From assembly GCA_020850455.1 (NCBI GenBank), contig JADZEQ010000005.1, positions 1 to 64,000 on the forward strand: a DNA stretch of 64,000 nt, given 5' to 3'. Shown in pieces: positions 9,208 through 18,825 of the stretch; position 1 is the stretch's first letter; every line of letters begins with the position of its first letter. Source of the stretch: Sphingomonadaceae bacterium (lineage in GTDB: Bacteria; Pseudomonadota; Alphaproteobacteria; Sphingomonadales; Sphingomonadaceae). Both the position numbers and the translations under genes were made by a program. Below the pieces are notes generated by a model. The model was not told the origin of the DNA, searched no databases, and saw nothing but the letters and a program-made list of their open reading frames with translations.

Positions 9208-11366
9208 ACGCGCCGCTGCCCGGCGCTGCGTCGATAGGCGACGGTGCGGCTGTGTTGACGCGGGCGCGCCTCTCCATCCCCGGCATGCATTGCGCGGGCT
9301 GCATCGCCAAAGTGGAACGGCTGCTGTCTGCCAGCGATGGCGTATATGGCGCGCGCGTTGATTTTTCTGAAAAATCGGTGGCGATTGACCATGACGCCGC
9401 GCTGATCGACGTGCCGCAACTGGTGCGGACGCTTGAACAAAATGGCTTTGCCGCCCACCCGATTTTGACGCTGGATGCCGCCGCCGACAGTGCGGATGTC
9501 GCCGCCGCGCGCCACCATGCGATGCTGCTCAGCGCGCTCGGCGTTGCGGCATTTGCATCGATGAACATCATGCTGCTGTCGGTTTCCATCTGGTCGGGTC
9601 TGGCAGGTGATGGACGGACGATTTTTCACTGGCTGTCAGCGGCGATTGCGGTGCCGACGGTCATTTGGTCGGGTCGCCCCTTTTTCCAGTCGGCATGGGG
9701 GGCGCTGCGCCATGGCCGCACCAATATGGACGTGCCCATTTCCATCGCGGTGCTGCTGACCACCGGCATGTCGCTATATGAAACCGCGACGCGCGGGCCG
9801 CACGCATGGTTTGATGGCGCGGTGATGTTGCTCTTTTTCCTGCTCGGTGGGCGGGTGCTCGATTCGATGATGCGCGAACGCGCGCGCGCCGGTGCCAGCG
9901 CGTTGATGGGGGCAAGCGCGTCGGGTGCGATGCTGGTGGATGCAGCCGGGCGGGCGGTCTGGCATGCGGCATCGGCCATTCGTCCGGGCGATGTCATGCT
10001 GGTCGCGGCGGGCGACAGGCTCGCCGCCGATGGTGTGCTGATCGATGGCGACGCACGCATCGACCAATCGATGCTGACGGGGGAGGCGGCGAGCATCGCC
10101 TTTACCAAGGGGCAGATGCTGCTGGCCGGGATGCTCAACCTCGACGCGCCGATCCGGGTAGAGGCGCGCGCGGTGGGCGATGACCGGCGGATTGCCGAAC
10201 TGGCCCGCGCGATGCGCGATGCCGGGCAGCAAAAATCGCGTTATGTCCGCATCGCCGATCGGGCAGCGCGATTTTATACGCCGGTGGTTCATGCGCTTGC
10301 GGCGCTGGGATTTCTGGGCTGGATGGTGGCGGAGGCCGGTGCGCACCAAAGCCTGCTGGTCGCGGTGGCGGTGCTGCTTATCACCTGCCCCTGCGCGCTG
10401 GGCCTTGCGGTGCCGGTGGCGCAGGTGGTCGCATCGGGCGCGCTGATGCGCAGCGGCCTCTTGGTAAAGGATGGCAGCGCACTCGAACGCTTGGCCGAAT
10501 GCGACATGGTCCTGCTCGACAAGACGGGCACGTTGACGCTCGGTCGGCCGATGCCGCAATCGTTGGACGGGCTGGACGGGACCGCGCGCGGTGTCGCGCT
10601 GGCATTGGCGCAGGCGAGCAGCCATCCGTTGAGCCGGGGGCTGGCGCGCAGTCTGAACGACGCCGGGGTGGTGCCCGCCGATGTCAGCGAAATTGCCGAA
10701 ACGCCGGGTGTTGGCATGTCGGGGCAATGGCAGGGGCAGCGCGTCACGCTGGGCCGTGGTGCTCCGCTCGCACATGCGGGCATGGCCATGTCGCTTGCCG
10801 TCGGGGATGGCGCGGCGGTGACCATCGCGATGGAGGATGTGTTGCGCCCCGACGCGGCGGCAGCGCTTGCCGCGCTCAGCGCGCTTGGCCTGCCGCAGCA
10901 GATTATTTCGGGCGATGGCGTGGGTGCGGTCGAAAAAGTCGCGCAGATGCTGCACCTTCCCGCCACCGCTGCGGCTGACCCCGATGCCAAATTTGCGCTG
11001 ATCAAAGCATTGCGCGCCGAGGGTCGCCGTGTGTTGATGGTGGGGGATGGGTTAAATGATGGGCCGGCGCTCGCTGCGGCGCACGCCTCCATCGCGCCGT
11101 CCAGCGCCAGCGACGTTGGGCAACAAGCCGCCGATCTTGTCTTCATGGGGGATAGTTTGAATGCCCTGCCGCGTGCGGTGCGCGCGGCGCGGATGACGCA
11201 GCGTGTCGTGCGCGGCAATTTCCTGCTCGCCATAATCTATAATGTCATTGCCGTGCCGCTCGCCATGGCGGGCTGGGTAACGCCGCTGGTGGCGGCGGTG
11301 GCCATGTCTTCCTCCTCGCTCATTGTTGTAGCCAATTCATTGCGTTTGGTGCGCGCAGCGCGATGA
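9204..11366 (+). CDS. ccoI: Copper-exporting P1B-type ATPase for cbb3 biogenesis (CcoI/FixI)
   Basis: Exports Cu(I) across the inner membrane for insertion into the cbb3 oxidase. The 720-residue protein has an N-terminal heavy-metal domain with GMHCAGC (C30, C33), then membrane helices, the actuator loop TGEA, the copper-site motif CPCALGLA, the phosphorylation motif DKTGTLT, and the hinge MVGDGLNDGPAL. As in other FixI proteins there is one metal-binding domain. The gene overlaps ccoH and ccoS by 4 nt each, so assembly functions are tightly coupled. Confidence 0.95.
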   Translation: MNAPLPGAASIGDGAAVLTRARLSIPGMHCAGCIAKVERLLSASDGVYGARVDFSEKSVAIDHDAALIDVPQLVRTLEQNGFAAHPILTLDAAADSADVAAARHHAMLLSALGVAAFASMNIMLLSVSIWSGLAGDGRTIFHWLSAAIAVPTVIWSGRPFFQSAWGALRHGRTNMDVPISIAVLLTTGMSLYETATRGPHAWFDGAVMLLFFLLGGRVLDSMMRERARAGASALMGASASGAMLVDAAGRAVWHAASAIRPGDVMLVAAGDRLAADGVLIDGDARIDQSMLTGEAASIAFTKGQMLLAGMLNLDAPIRVEARAVGDDRRIAELARAMRDAGQQKSRYVRIADRAARFYTPVVHALAALGFLGWMVAEAGAHQSLLVAVAVLLITCPCALGLAVPVAQVVASGALMRSGLLVKDGSALERLAECDMVLLDKTGTLTLGRPMPQSLDGLDGTARGVALALAQASSHPLSRGLARSLNDAGVVPADVSEIAETPGVGMSGQWQGQRVTLGRGAPLAHAGMAMSLAVGDGAAVTIAMEDVLRPDAAAALAALSALGLPQQIISGDGVGAVEKVAQMLHLPATAAADPDAKFALIKALRAEGRRVLMVGDGLNDGPALAAAHASIAPSSASDVGQQAADLVFMGDSLNALPRAVRAARMTQRVVRGNFLLAIIYNVIAVPLAMAGWVTPLVAAVAMSSSSLIVVANSLRLVRAAR

Positions 11367-11548
11367 CGGCGGGCCTCATCTTCCTCATCCCCGTGGCGCT
11401 TGGTCTTGGTCTTTTTGGACTGGCTGCCTTTCACTGGGCGCTACGCAGTGGCCAGTTTTCCGACCTCGACGGTGCAGCGATGCGCATTTTGATTGACGAT
11501 GCGGTGGAAGATGACACCCCGCTTGAGGGGGATGCGCGCAAAGGCTAA
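11363..11548 (+). CDS. ccoS: cbb3 oxidase maturation protein CcoS
   Basis: A 61-residue, single-helix membrane protein. The hydrophobic helix (about 5-27) is followed by the family signature WALRSGQFSDLDGAAMRIL and an acidic tail. CcoS proteins are needed for cofactor insertion into the cbb3 oxidase. It overlaps the end of ccoI by ATGA and closes the ccoGHIS unit. Confidence 0.93.
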   Translation: MTAGLIFLIPVALGLGLFGLAAFHWALRSGQFSDLDGAAMRILIDDAVEDDTPLEGDARKG

Positions 11549-11583
11549 GCGGGCTTCGCATATTTTGCGGAGAATATTGACCC

Positions 11584-12531
11584 ATGCCTTCCGGTTTGAT
11601 CGCCCTGCTCGACGATGTGGCAGGGATTACCAAAATTGCTGCCGCCTCCATCGACGATCTGGGGACTGCGGCGGGCAAGGCCGGGTCAAAAGCGGTGGGT
11701 GTCGTCATCGACGATGCAGCCGTCACGCCGCGCTATGTCACCGATTTTCAGCCCGACCGCGAATTGCCGATCATCTGGAAGATTGCGCGCGGGTCGCTGT
11801 TCAACAAATTGGTCATTTTGCTGCCGCTGGCGCTGCTCCTTTCCAGCTTTGCGCCATGGGCGGTGACGCCGCTCCTCATGATCGGCGGGGCCTATTTATG
11901 TTATGAGGGGGCCGAAAAATTGCTCCATGCATGGCAGGGCGACCATGCGGAGGAGGATGTGCCCGCCTTTGACGAACCCGCTGCAGCAGAGGCGGCAAAG
12001 GTCAAGGGTGCCATCCGCACCGATTTCATATTGTCCGCCGAAATCATGGCAATTGCGTTGGCCGCGGTTGCCGACCAGCCGCTCGCCATGCGCGCTGCGG
12101 CGCTGGCGCTCGCCGGGGTGGCGGTGACCGCGCTCGTCTATGGTGTCGTCGCCTGCATCGTCAAAATGGATGATGTTGGTTTGGCACTCGCCAAAAAGCG
12201 GCTGGGGATCACCCGTGCAATTGGTCGCGCGCTGGTGCTGGGCATGCCGGTCGTCATGTCCGCGCTGTCCAAGATTGGCACTGCCGCCATGTTGTGGGTT
12301 GGCGGGCAGATTTTCATCCATGGGATGGAGACATTGGGCGCTGCGGAACCGGCGCATATATTCCACAGCATCGCCGATGCGGCGGGCCATGCGCTGCCTG
12401 CATTTGGCGCGGTCATCACTTGGCTTGTCGGCGCGGCATTGGCTGGCATTTTTGGCGTGCTGCTGGGCGGCCTTATTGTGTCGGCATTGGGCCTGTTCAA
12501 AAAGGTGAAGCCCGCAAAATCAGAAACGTGA
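11584..12531 (+). CDS. DUF808 family inner-membrane protein (YedI-like)
   Basis: A 315-residue integral membrane protein. The opening PSGLIALLDDVAGITKIAA and the segment with FNKLVILLPLALLLS match the DUF808 family, whose molecular function is not established. Several hydrophobic helices alternate with short loops. It follows ccoS by 35 bp and could be cotranscribed with the cbb3 genes, but nothing in the sequence links it to oxidase assembly. Its 3' end overlaps the convergent nnrS by 12 bp. Confidence 0.88.
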   Translation: MPSGLIALLDDVAGITKIAAASIDDLGTAAGKAGSKAVGVVIDDAAVTPRYVTDFQPDRELPIIWKIARGSLFNKLVILLPLALLLSSFAPWAVTPLLMIGGAYLCYEGAEKLLHAWQGDHAEEDVPAFDEPAAAEAAKVKGAIRTDFILSAEIMAIALAAVADQPLAMRAAALALAGVAVTALVYGVVACIVKMDDVGLALAKKRLGITRAIGRALVLGMPVVMSALSKIGTAAMLWVGGQIFIHGMETLGAAEPAHIFHSIADAAGHALPAFGAVITWLVGAALAGIFGVLLGGLIVSALGLFKKVKPAKSET

Positions 12532-13734
12532 TCCCAATTTGGGGCCGCACAACATCGGCCCATAGCTGATGACGAACAGGCCAAAACCGATGGTCCATAA
12601 TATTGCCGATGCGCCGAGCAAATGGCCATAATGGCTGGGGCCAAACTGCATCGCAAAGGGCGCGGCAACGCGCAGCATCGTGGCCAGATTGACCGCGACA
12701 TATATGGCGATGGTTGCCTTGTCGGCGCGGCGTGGCCGACCGGTGTGGCTGCGGCTGGTGCGTGTCATCAACCCCAATGTCATGACGCCGATACCGCCGC
12801 TGGTCAGCGCATGCACCGCCCCGCTTTGCGCGATGCCATCGGGCCAGAGCATGGATGCGCCCAATAGGGCAAGGCCGAGCGCCACCCAAAAATATCCGGC
12901 GTGGAGGACGATGAGCATCGCATCATGCGCGACTTTATGCCCGCGCCAGCGCACGAGGCGCACCATATGGCCAATCCCGGCGAGGAGGAGGGGGACGCCA
13001 GCCCAGTGCGCATCACCCTGTGCCACCCAGTCGATAAGGCCAACCGCGCTCAGCGCCAGCAGCAGCCGGTCAAACCTGCCCGGCGGGGCAGGGGGCGGCG
13101 TTATTTTGTTGAGCATCAAATAGTTGGCGGTGAAGCTCGGCACCAATCGCCCGCCCATCAGCGCAATCAAAAAGCTGATCAGCGCGATACTCGCCCGCTC
13201 AACATAGGGGGTGAGCACAGGGTAATAGCTGCCGACGTGCCAGCAAATATTGGCCAGCGCGAGCGCCGAGACGATGACGGCAGGTGGCAGGCTGCGCCAA
13301 TTGCTGGCGGCAAATTGTTCGCGCAGCAGTGCCAGCGCAAACAGCAACAGAAAGGCGCCATCCATCACCGCCGCGCTGAACGGGCCGATCCAGGGCAGGG
13401 CCAACATGGCAAGCCGCCCGGCCAGCCAGAGCAGCAGCAGAAAGATGATTGGCCGCCCCGCGACCGGATATTTGCCGGTCCAATTGGCGCCCGCGACGGT
13501 CATATAGCCAACGATGACAGCAGCAGCATAGCCAAAGAGCATTTCATGCACATGCCAGTCGCGCGAAAAAATTTCCGTCGCACGCGCCGCGCCCAACCCC
13601 AAAAATGCCAACAACCATAAGGGGACGGCCAGCGCGGCAAAAATGGCTGCGAACAGGAAAAACGACCGAAAGCCAAAGCTCCACAGCGGATGGCCGCGAT
13701 ATTCGCGCAAAATCTGCGCGGTGGTTTTGGCCAT
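12520..13734 (-). CDS. nnrS: NnrS family haem/copper membrane protein
   Basis: NnrS proteins are polytopic membrane proteins with haem and copper, linked to nitric-oxide stress and denitrification regulons. With the ATG at 13734 the protein has 404 residues and about 11-12 hydrophobic segments. The conserved opening HPLWSFGFRSFFL, the WHVHEMLFGY motif and the C-terminal TRTSRSHTGRP motif are all visible. This start has a GAGGAG site 7 nt upstream; an in-frame ATG 18 nt earlier lacks one. An FNR-type site lies about 60 bp upstream. No nitrite or NO reductase genes are nearby, so it may serve NO defence alone. Confidence 0.92.
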   Translation of the reverse strand: MAKTTAQILREYRGHPLWSFGFRSFFLFAAIFAALAVPLWLLAFLGLGAARATEIFSRDWHVHEMLFGYAAAVIVGYMTVAGANWTGKYPVAGRPIIFLLLLWLAGRLAMLALPWIGPFSAAVMDGAFLLLFALALLREQFAASNWRSLPPAVIVSALALANICWHVGSYYPVLTPYVERASIALISFLIALMGGRLVPSFTANYLMLNKITPPPAPPGRFDRLLLALSAVGLIDWVAQGDAHWAGVPLLLAGIGHMVRLVRWRGHKVAHDAMLIVLHAGYFWVALGLALLGASMLWPDGIAQSGAVHALTSGGIGVMTLGLMTRTSRSHTGRPRRADKATIAIYVAVNLATMLRVAAPFAMQFGPSHYGHLLGASAILWTIGFGLFVISYGPMLCGPKLGSRF

Positions 13735-13792
13735 GTGCACACTCCTCAACATCTATTTTCGGCCCAATCTAACGCATCGCATTGGTGGCTTT

Positions 13793-13806
13793 TTGCGCTG
13801 GGTCAA
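13793..13806. promoter_or_regulatory. FNR/NnrR-type box upstream of nnrS
   Basis: TTGCG-CTGG-GTCAA keeps the TTG-N8-CAA core of Crp/Fnr sites and lies about 60 bp before the nnrS start. It differs from the reverse complement of the hemN site at one base out of 14, suggesting the same regulator, although an NnrR-like protein could also bind. Confidence 0.55.
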
Positions 13807-13861
13807 TGTGGGCGCTGGGCGGCTTTGGCAGCCTCCACCCTCTCGCCGAACGTGGCCGTTT

Positions 13862-13910
13862 GCGCAATATATATGGTATCAATAATTAATTCAGACACCA
13901 TATATTGACG
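13862..13910. promoter_or_regulatory. Pair of NrdR-like boxes upstream of nrdJ
   Basis: Two AT-rich elements, GCGCAATATATATGGT (13862-13877) and ACACCATATATTGACG (13895-13910), each match about 12 of 16 positions of the NrdR consensus with its ATATAT core. The cores are 31-33 bp apart, the three-turn spacing usual for NrdR pairs, and form a larger inverted repeat. They lie 62-110 bp before the nrdJ start. NrdR is not encoded in the window. Confidence 0.65.
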
Positions 13911-13971
13911 GTGCGCAACAAATAGGCGTAGCTTGGCGATTCCGGCTTTGGGCAAGGTGCAAGGGGGGTTT

Positions 13972-16900
13972 ATGCGGATTTTGCGGCATTTCACGACGGT
14001 TGATGGCGGTCCCTATGGTGACATGGGCTTTCAGACGACATCCTCCAGCATCCGCAACCCCGATGGGTCACTGGTATTTTCGGCTGACACGGTGGAGGTG
14101 CCGGCCCATTGGTCGCAGGTAGCGACCGATGTTCTGGCGCAAAAATATTTCCGCCGCGCCGGGGTGCCCGCGCGCACCCGCCCGGTGCGGGAAAAGGATG
14201 TGCCGCGTTTCCTGTGGCGGCATGTGCCCGACCGGCTGGCGCTCAACCAATTGCCAGAGGGGGAACGGTTCGGCGGCGAAACCAGCGCCAAGCAGATTTT
14301 TCACCGCCTCGCCGGCTGCTGGACCTATTGGGGGTGGAAGGGCGGATATTTCACCCGCGAATGCGACGCGCGCGCCTTTTATGACGAAATGTGCCATATG
14401 CTCGCCGCGCAAATCGCCGCGCCGAACAGCCCGCAATGGTTCAACACCGGGCTGTTCTGGGCCTATGGCATTGATGGGCCGGGGCAGGGGCATTTTTATG
14501 TCGACCACCGCGATGGCAAGGTCTGCGCGTCGACAAGCGCCTATGAACACCCCCAACCCCACGCCTGCTTCATCCAGTCGGTCGCCGATGATCTGGTGAA
14601 TGATGGCGGGATCATGGATTTATGGGTGCGGGAAGCGCGCTTGTTCAAATATGGCAGCGGGACGGGCAGCAATTTTTCGCATATTCGCGGCGAAAATGAA
14701 CCGCTTGCCGGCGGTGGGAAATCCTCAGGCCTCATGTCCTTCCTGCAAATCGGCGACAGGGCGGCGGGTGCGATAAAGTCAGGCGGAACCACACGCCGCG
14801 CAGCCAAGATGGTGGTCGTCGATGTCGATCACCCCGACATAGAGGAATATATCGACTGGAAAGTGCGCGAAGAACAAAAGGTCGCGGCGCTTGTTGCCGG
14901 TTCCAAAATCGTTAAGCGCCACATCGACGCCATTTTGGCCACCGCTGCTGATGCGGGGGCCGACCCGGCGCTAAACCCCCTGCTGAAATCCGCGATGCGC
15001 GCCGCCCGTGCCGCCGCCGTCCCCGATCAGATGGTGCAACGCGCGCTGATGCTGGCACGGCAGGGCATTTTTGCAATGGCGCTGGACGAATATTCGACCG
15101 ACTGGGATGCAGAGGGGTATCGCAGCGTATCGGGGCAAAATTCGAACAATAGCGTGCGGGTCAGCGATGAATTTCTGCGCGCGGTCGAAGAGGATGGCGA
15201 ATGGGCGCTCACCCGCCGCACGGACGGGGGCGTGCATAAAAAACTGCGTGCACGCGCACTGTGGGACAAAATTGGCTATGCCGCATGGGCGAGCGCCGAT
15301 CCCGGCATCCAGTTTCACACCAGCATCAACGATTGGCATACATGCCCCCATGCCGGGCCGATCAACGCATCGAACCCGTGCAGCGAATATATGTTTATCG
15401 ATGACACTGCCTGCAATCTGGCGTCGATCAACCTCCTCCCATTGCGGCAAGACGATGGGCGTTTTGACGTCACCGCCTTTGAACATGCGGTGCGTTTATG
15501 GACCATCTGCCTCGAAATTTCGGTGCTGATGGCGCAATTCCCCTCCCGCGAAATTGCCAACCTATCCTATCAATATCGCACGACGGGTTTGGGATTTGCC
15601 AACATCGGTGGCCTGCTCATGGCGTCGGGCATCGCCTATGACAGCGACGCCGGGCGCGCCATGTGCGGCAGCATTTCGGCGATCATGACCGGCCGCGCCT
15701 ATGCCACATCGGCGCAAATGGCGGGGGAATTGGGGGCATTTGCGGGCTTTGCCGCCAACCATGATGCGATGTTGCGCGTCATCGCCAACCATCGTCGTGC
15801 CGCGCAAGGCGCGACGGACGGCTATGACGCGCTGGCGACCTTGCCGGTGCCGCTCGACCATGCAGCCTGCCCCGACCCGCGGTTGGTGCAACACGCGATT
15901 GCCGCGTGGGATGATGCGGCGCGGCTCGGCGCGCAGCACGGGTTTCGCAATGCGCAGGTCAGCGTCATCGCACCGACCGGTACCATCGGCCTCATCATGG
16001 ATTGCGATACTACCGGGATTGAGCCCGATTTTGCGCTGGTCAAATATAAGAAATTGGCAGGCGGCGGCTATTTCAAGATCATCAACCGCGCGGTGCCGAG
16101 TGCGCTGGCGACGCTGGGCTATGATGCGGATCAGATTGCCGCGATCAGCCAATATGCACTGGGCAGCGGCAGCATGGCCGACGCACCGCACATCAACCAT
16201 GCGGCGCTTGCGGCCAAGGGTTTTGGCAAGGCACAGCTTGATGCGCTCGACGGGGCGCTCACCAGCGCCTTTGACATACGCTTTGCCTTTAACAAATATG
16301 CGCTGGGCCGCGAATTTTTATGCGATGCGCTGGGCTTGGACGGCGCGCTGGTCGACGCGCCTGATTTTGACCTCCTCGCACAATTGGGCTTTTCCCCGGC
16401 GCAGGTGGATGCCGCCAATGCCCATATCTGCGGCACCATGACGCTGGAGGGCGCGCCCGGGCTGAACCCTGAACATCTGCCAATATTCGATTGTGCATCG
16501 CCGTGCGGGCGCAAGGGTACACGCTTTTTGTCGGCGGAGGCGCACATCCGCATGATGGCGGCAGCGCAGCCCTTTATTTCCGGCGCCATATCCAAGACGA
16601 TCAACATGCCAACCAACGCCAGCGTGGCCGAATGCAGCGCGGCATATATGTTGTCGTGGAAATTGGGGGTAAAGGCCAATGCGCTGTACCGCGATGGCTC
16701 CAAATTGTCGCAGCCGCTGCAAAGCCAGCTTTTCGATGATGCGGACGATGAAGATGCCGCCATCGCCGCCGACATGCCGACCCGCACCGCGATTATCGCC
16801 GAAAAAATCGTCGAACGGGTGGTCGAACGGGTGGTCGAAACCCGCGCACGCGACAAATTGCCGCAACGACGCAAGGGCTATACGCAAAAGGCCAATGTCG

Positions 16901-17553
16901 GCGGGCATAAAGTCTATCTGCGCACCGGCGAATATGGTGACGGGCGGCTCGGTGAAATCTTCATCGACATGCACAAGGAAGGGGCGGCATTCCGCAGCCT
17001 GATGAATAATTTCGCCATCGCTATATCTTTGGGGCTGCAATATGGCGTGCCGCTCGACGAATATGTCGATGCCTTCACCTTTACCCGTTTTGAACCAGCC
17101 GGGCCGGTGCAGGGCAATGATGTCATCAAAAACGCCACCTCCATCCTCGACTATGTGTTTCGCGAATTGGCGGTATCCTATCTCGGGCGGCATGATCTGG
17201 CGCATGTTTCGCCCGATGATCTGGGGCATAGCACGCTGGGCAAGGGGGCAGACCAGGGTCGCCGGACGGCGGAGGATGCGGCATCGTCTTTTGTTTCGCG
17301 CGGGCTGGTGCGTGCCAAGGGTGAATTGATCGTCATCGCGGGCGGTGCAGAGGCACCGGCACAATTTGCCGCGCATGGCTCTGCCGCGGTCAAGCTCGAC
17401 GACGGGGTGGCGCAGCTCGTTACCCGGCGCGCCGAAGCCGCGATGAAGGGCTATGTGGGGGAAGCATGCGGCGAATGCGCCAATTTTACGCTGGTGCGCA
17501 ATGGTACTTGCCTCAAATGTGATAGCTGCGGCGCGACGACAGGGTGTAGCTGA
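13972..17553 (+). CDS. nrdJ: Adenosylcobalamin-dependent (class II) ribonucleoside-diphosphate reductase
   Basis: Makes deoxynucleotides using adenosylcobalamin, so it needs neither oxygen nor an NrdB partner. With the ATG at 13972 (purine-rich AAGGGGGG upstream) the protein is 1193 residues, normal for alphaproteobacterial NrdJ. Seen in order: the RNPDGS opening, the long reductase barrel with NPCSEYMF and the [15 protein letters not shown] region, and a C-terminal zinc/redox tail with paired cysteines ([12 protein letters not shown], ending TGCS). An in-frame TTG 39 nt upstream lacks a ribosome site. NrdR-like boxes precede it. Its 3' terminal 63 bp are repeated downstream. Confidence 0.96.
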   Translation: MRILRHFTTVDGGPYGDMGFQTTSSSIRNPDGSLVFSADTVEVPAHWSQVATDVLAQKYFRRAGVPARTRPVREKDVPRFLWRHVPDRLALNQLPEGERFGGETSAKQIFHRLAGCWTYWGWKGGYFTRECDARAFYDEMCHMLAAQIAAPNSPQWFNTGLFWAYGIDGPGQGHFYVDHRDGKVCASTSAYEHPQPHACFIQSVADDLVNDGGIMDLWVREARLFKYGSGTGSNFSHIRGENEPLAGGGKSSGLMSFLQIGDRAAGAIKSGGTTRRAAKMVVVDVDHPDIEEYIDWKVREEQKVAALVAGSKIVKRHIDAILATAADAGADPALNPLLKSAMRAARAAAVPDQMVQRALMLARQGIFAMALDEYSTDWDAEGYRSVSGQNSNNSVRVSDEFLRAVEEDGEWALTRRTDGGVHKKLRARALWDKIGYAAWASADPGIQFHTSINDWHTCPHAGPINASNPCSEYMFIDDTACNLASINLLPLRQDDGRFDVTAFEHAVRLWTICLEISVLMAQFPSREIANLSYQYRTTGLGFANIGGLLMASGIAYDSDAGRAMCGSISAIMTGRAYATSAQMAGELGAFAGFAANHDAMLRVIANHRRAAQGATDGYDALATLPVPLDHAACPDPRLVQHAIAAWDDAARLGAQHGFRNAQVSVIAPTGTIGLIMDCDTTGIEPDFALVKYKKLAGGGYFKIINRAVPSALATLGYDADQIAAISQYALGSGSMADAPHINHAALAAKGFGKAQLDALDGALTSAFDIRFAFNKYALGREFLCDALGLDGALVDAPDFDLLAQLGFSPAQVDAANAHICGTMTLEGAPGLNPEHLPIFDCASPCGRKGTRFLSAEAHIRMMAAAQPFISGAISKTINMPTNASVAECSAAYMLSWKLGVKANALYRDGSKLSQPLQSQLFDDADDEDAAIAADMPTRTAIIAEKIVERVVERVVETRARDKLPQRRKGYTQKANVGGHKVYLRTGEYGDGRLGEIFIDMHKEGAAFRSLMNNFAIAISLGLQYGVPLDEYVDAFTFTRFEPAGPVQGNDVIKNATSILDYVFRELAVSYLGRHDLAHVSPDDLGHSTLGKGADQGRRTAEDAASSFVSRGLVRAKGELIVIAGGAEAPAQFAAHGSAAVKLDDGVAQLVTRRAEAAMKGYVGEACGECANFTLVRNGTCLKCDSCGATTGCS

Positions 17554-17555
17554 GC
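17493..17555 (+). repeat. 3' end of nrdJ, first copy of a 63-bp direct repeat
   Basis: The last codons of nrdJ and the stop are repeated at 17612-17674 with two differences in 63 bp. Both differences are third-position and silent (Leu CTC to CTG, Cys TGC to TGT). This copy is the functional gene end. Confidence 0.95.
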
Positions 17556-17611
17556 GGGCAGGCGCACCAGCGGATTATATTGTGCCTTTCCCGCCGGTAA
17601 ACCGGCGCGGC

Positions 17612-17674
17612 GGTGCGCAATGGTACTTGCCTGAAATGTGATAGCTGTGGCGCGACGACAGGGTGTAGCTGAGC
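17612..17674 (+). repeat. Second, displaced copy of the nrdJ 3' end
   Basis: This copy encodes the same C-terminal NrdJ peptide and stop as 17493-17555, offset by 119 bp, but is not joined to a gene. A 56-bp spacer with a perfect 7-bp hairpin (CGCCGGT/ACCGGCG, 17592-17607) separates the copies. It is a remnant rather than a gene. Origin by attachment-site integration, local duplication or recombination with another nrdJ allele cannot be settled here. Confidence 0.9.
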
Positions 17675-17682
17675 AGGTGGGC

Positions 17683-18825
17683 TTATGTGCAATCGGTAAT
17701 TGCGCCGATGGCCGATATCAGCGCCGTCACATCCGCCGGGTCATGATAAATGGCAAAGCCAATGCGCAGCACATCGCCGCGCACATCGGTGAGGATTTGG
17801 CGTGCGGCGAGCGCATCGTGCAGCGCGGCAGCATCCTCCCCCTGATAGGCGAGGAAACGGGCGTGCGGCCCTCCGTCCAGCGGGTTGAGCAGACGAAAAT
17901 GCGGCAGTGCATCGGCGTGGATGAATTGTGTCTGCAGGGCCGCGACATGCGCCGATATTTGGGTGGTCGTCAGCCCCTCGGCCGCCAGCATCGCCTGCAC
18001 CGCGTTGAAACGATAAAGCCCGCTGGGGTCAAAGGTGCTGCCCAGAAAACGCGCCCCGCCGGGCGCATAGCTTAACGCGCCGCCGCTCTCGGCCAGATGG
18101 TCAAAGGCGGCGAACCAGCCGGTGATGATCGGGCGTGGTGCAAAGCCATCGGGCGCGTGGAGAAAGCAGACCCCTTCGCCAGCCATCGCATATTTATATC
18201 CGCCGCCGAGGTAGAATATTTTGTCCGCTACGGCGGACAAGTCATTATCCAGCGCCATAAATCCATGGTAGCCATCGACCACCACCCACGGCCCATCGGG
18301 CTTGGCAAGCGCCGCAAGCCGCGTCACGTCCGCCAACACCAGCCCGCTGTTAAACTGCACTTGGCTCACAAAAATCAGGTCATAACCGCCGTTTTCGGCC
18401 ATTTCGGCGATGGTGGATAAGGGCGCGGTGTCGACCATAGCCTCCCCCGCTTCCACCCAGCGGCGCATCTGGCGGCTAAAGCTGTGAAATTCGCCGTCGC
18501 TTGCCAGCACGCGCGCCATTTTGCCGCTGGCGCGGCATGGCAGGCTGGCAAAAATCCGCACCAGAAAATCATGGGTGTTGGTGGCAAAGGCTATGCTGCC
18601 CGGGTCGGGCAGGCGGAGCTCACGTGCGATATGTCCCTGCGCATCGGCCCACACCGGCCCCATCACCTTGTCCCACTTAAGGTCGGCTGCACGCGCCGCA
18701 TCATCCCATGCGGCCAATTGCCCATCGCGCGATACATCGGGCCAAAAATGGTGGCTGTGGGCGGCGAAATGCAACCGCCCGGGGGCGGCGGCAAGCGCGC
18801 GTGCAAACAAATATTTGTGGCTCAA
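17683..18825 (-). CDS. kynU: Kynureninase-like PLP enzyme (class V aminotransferase fold)
   Basis: Probably cleaves kynurenine to anthranilate and alanine. The 380-residue reading starts at a TTG that overlaps the stop of kynA (TTGA) with AAGGA 7 nt upstream; longer in-frame starts lie inside kynA. Fold-type I motifs are visible: the aspartate that holds the PLP nitrogen in VVVDGYHG (D184) and the PLP lysine in GGGYKYAMAG (K211). The lysine context differs from the usual kynureninase pattern, so the function rests largely on coupling to tryptophan dioxygenase. No kynurenine formamidase gene is adjacent. Confidence 0.75.
   Translation of the reverse strand: MSHKYLFARALAAAPGRLHFAAHSHHFWPDVSRDGQLAAWDDAARAADLKWDKVMGPVWADAQGHIARELRLPDPGSIAFATNTHDFLVRIFASLPCRASGKMARVLASDGEFHSFSRQMRRWVEAGEAMVDTAPLSTIAEMAENGGYDLIFVSQVQFNSGLVLADVTRLAALAKPDGPWVVVDGYHGFMALDNDLSAVADKIFYLGGGYKYAMAGEGVCFLHAPDGFAPRPIITGWFAAFDHLAESGGALSYAPGGARFLGSTFDPSGLYRFNAVQAMLAAEGLTTTQISAHVAALQTQFIHADALPHFRLLNPLDGGPHARFLAYQGEDAAALHDALAARQILTDVRGDVLRIGFAIYHDPADVTALISAIGAITDCT

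Noticed and set aside
10289..11233. 314-codon minus-strand frame opposite ccoI
   Set aside because: Lies entirely within the clear P-type ATPase gene; a Ser/Ala/Pro-rich shadow without ribosome site or motifs.
16318..17376. 352-codon minus-strand frame opposite nrdJ
   Set aside because: Antisense shadow of the conserved reductase; no family features.
17592..17607. Hairpin between the nrdJ end repeats as a terminator
   Set aside because: A strong stem but no T-run on either strand and a loop of only 2-4 nt.
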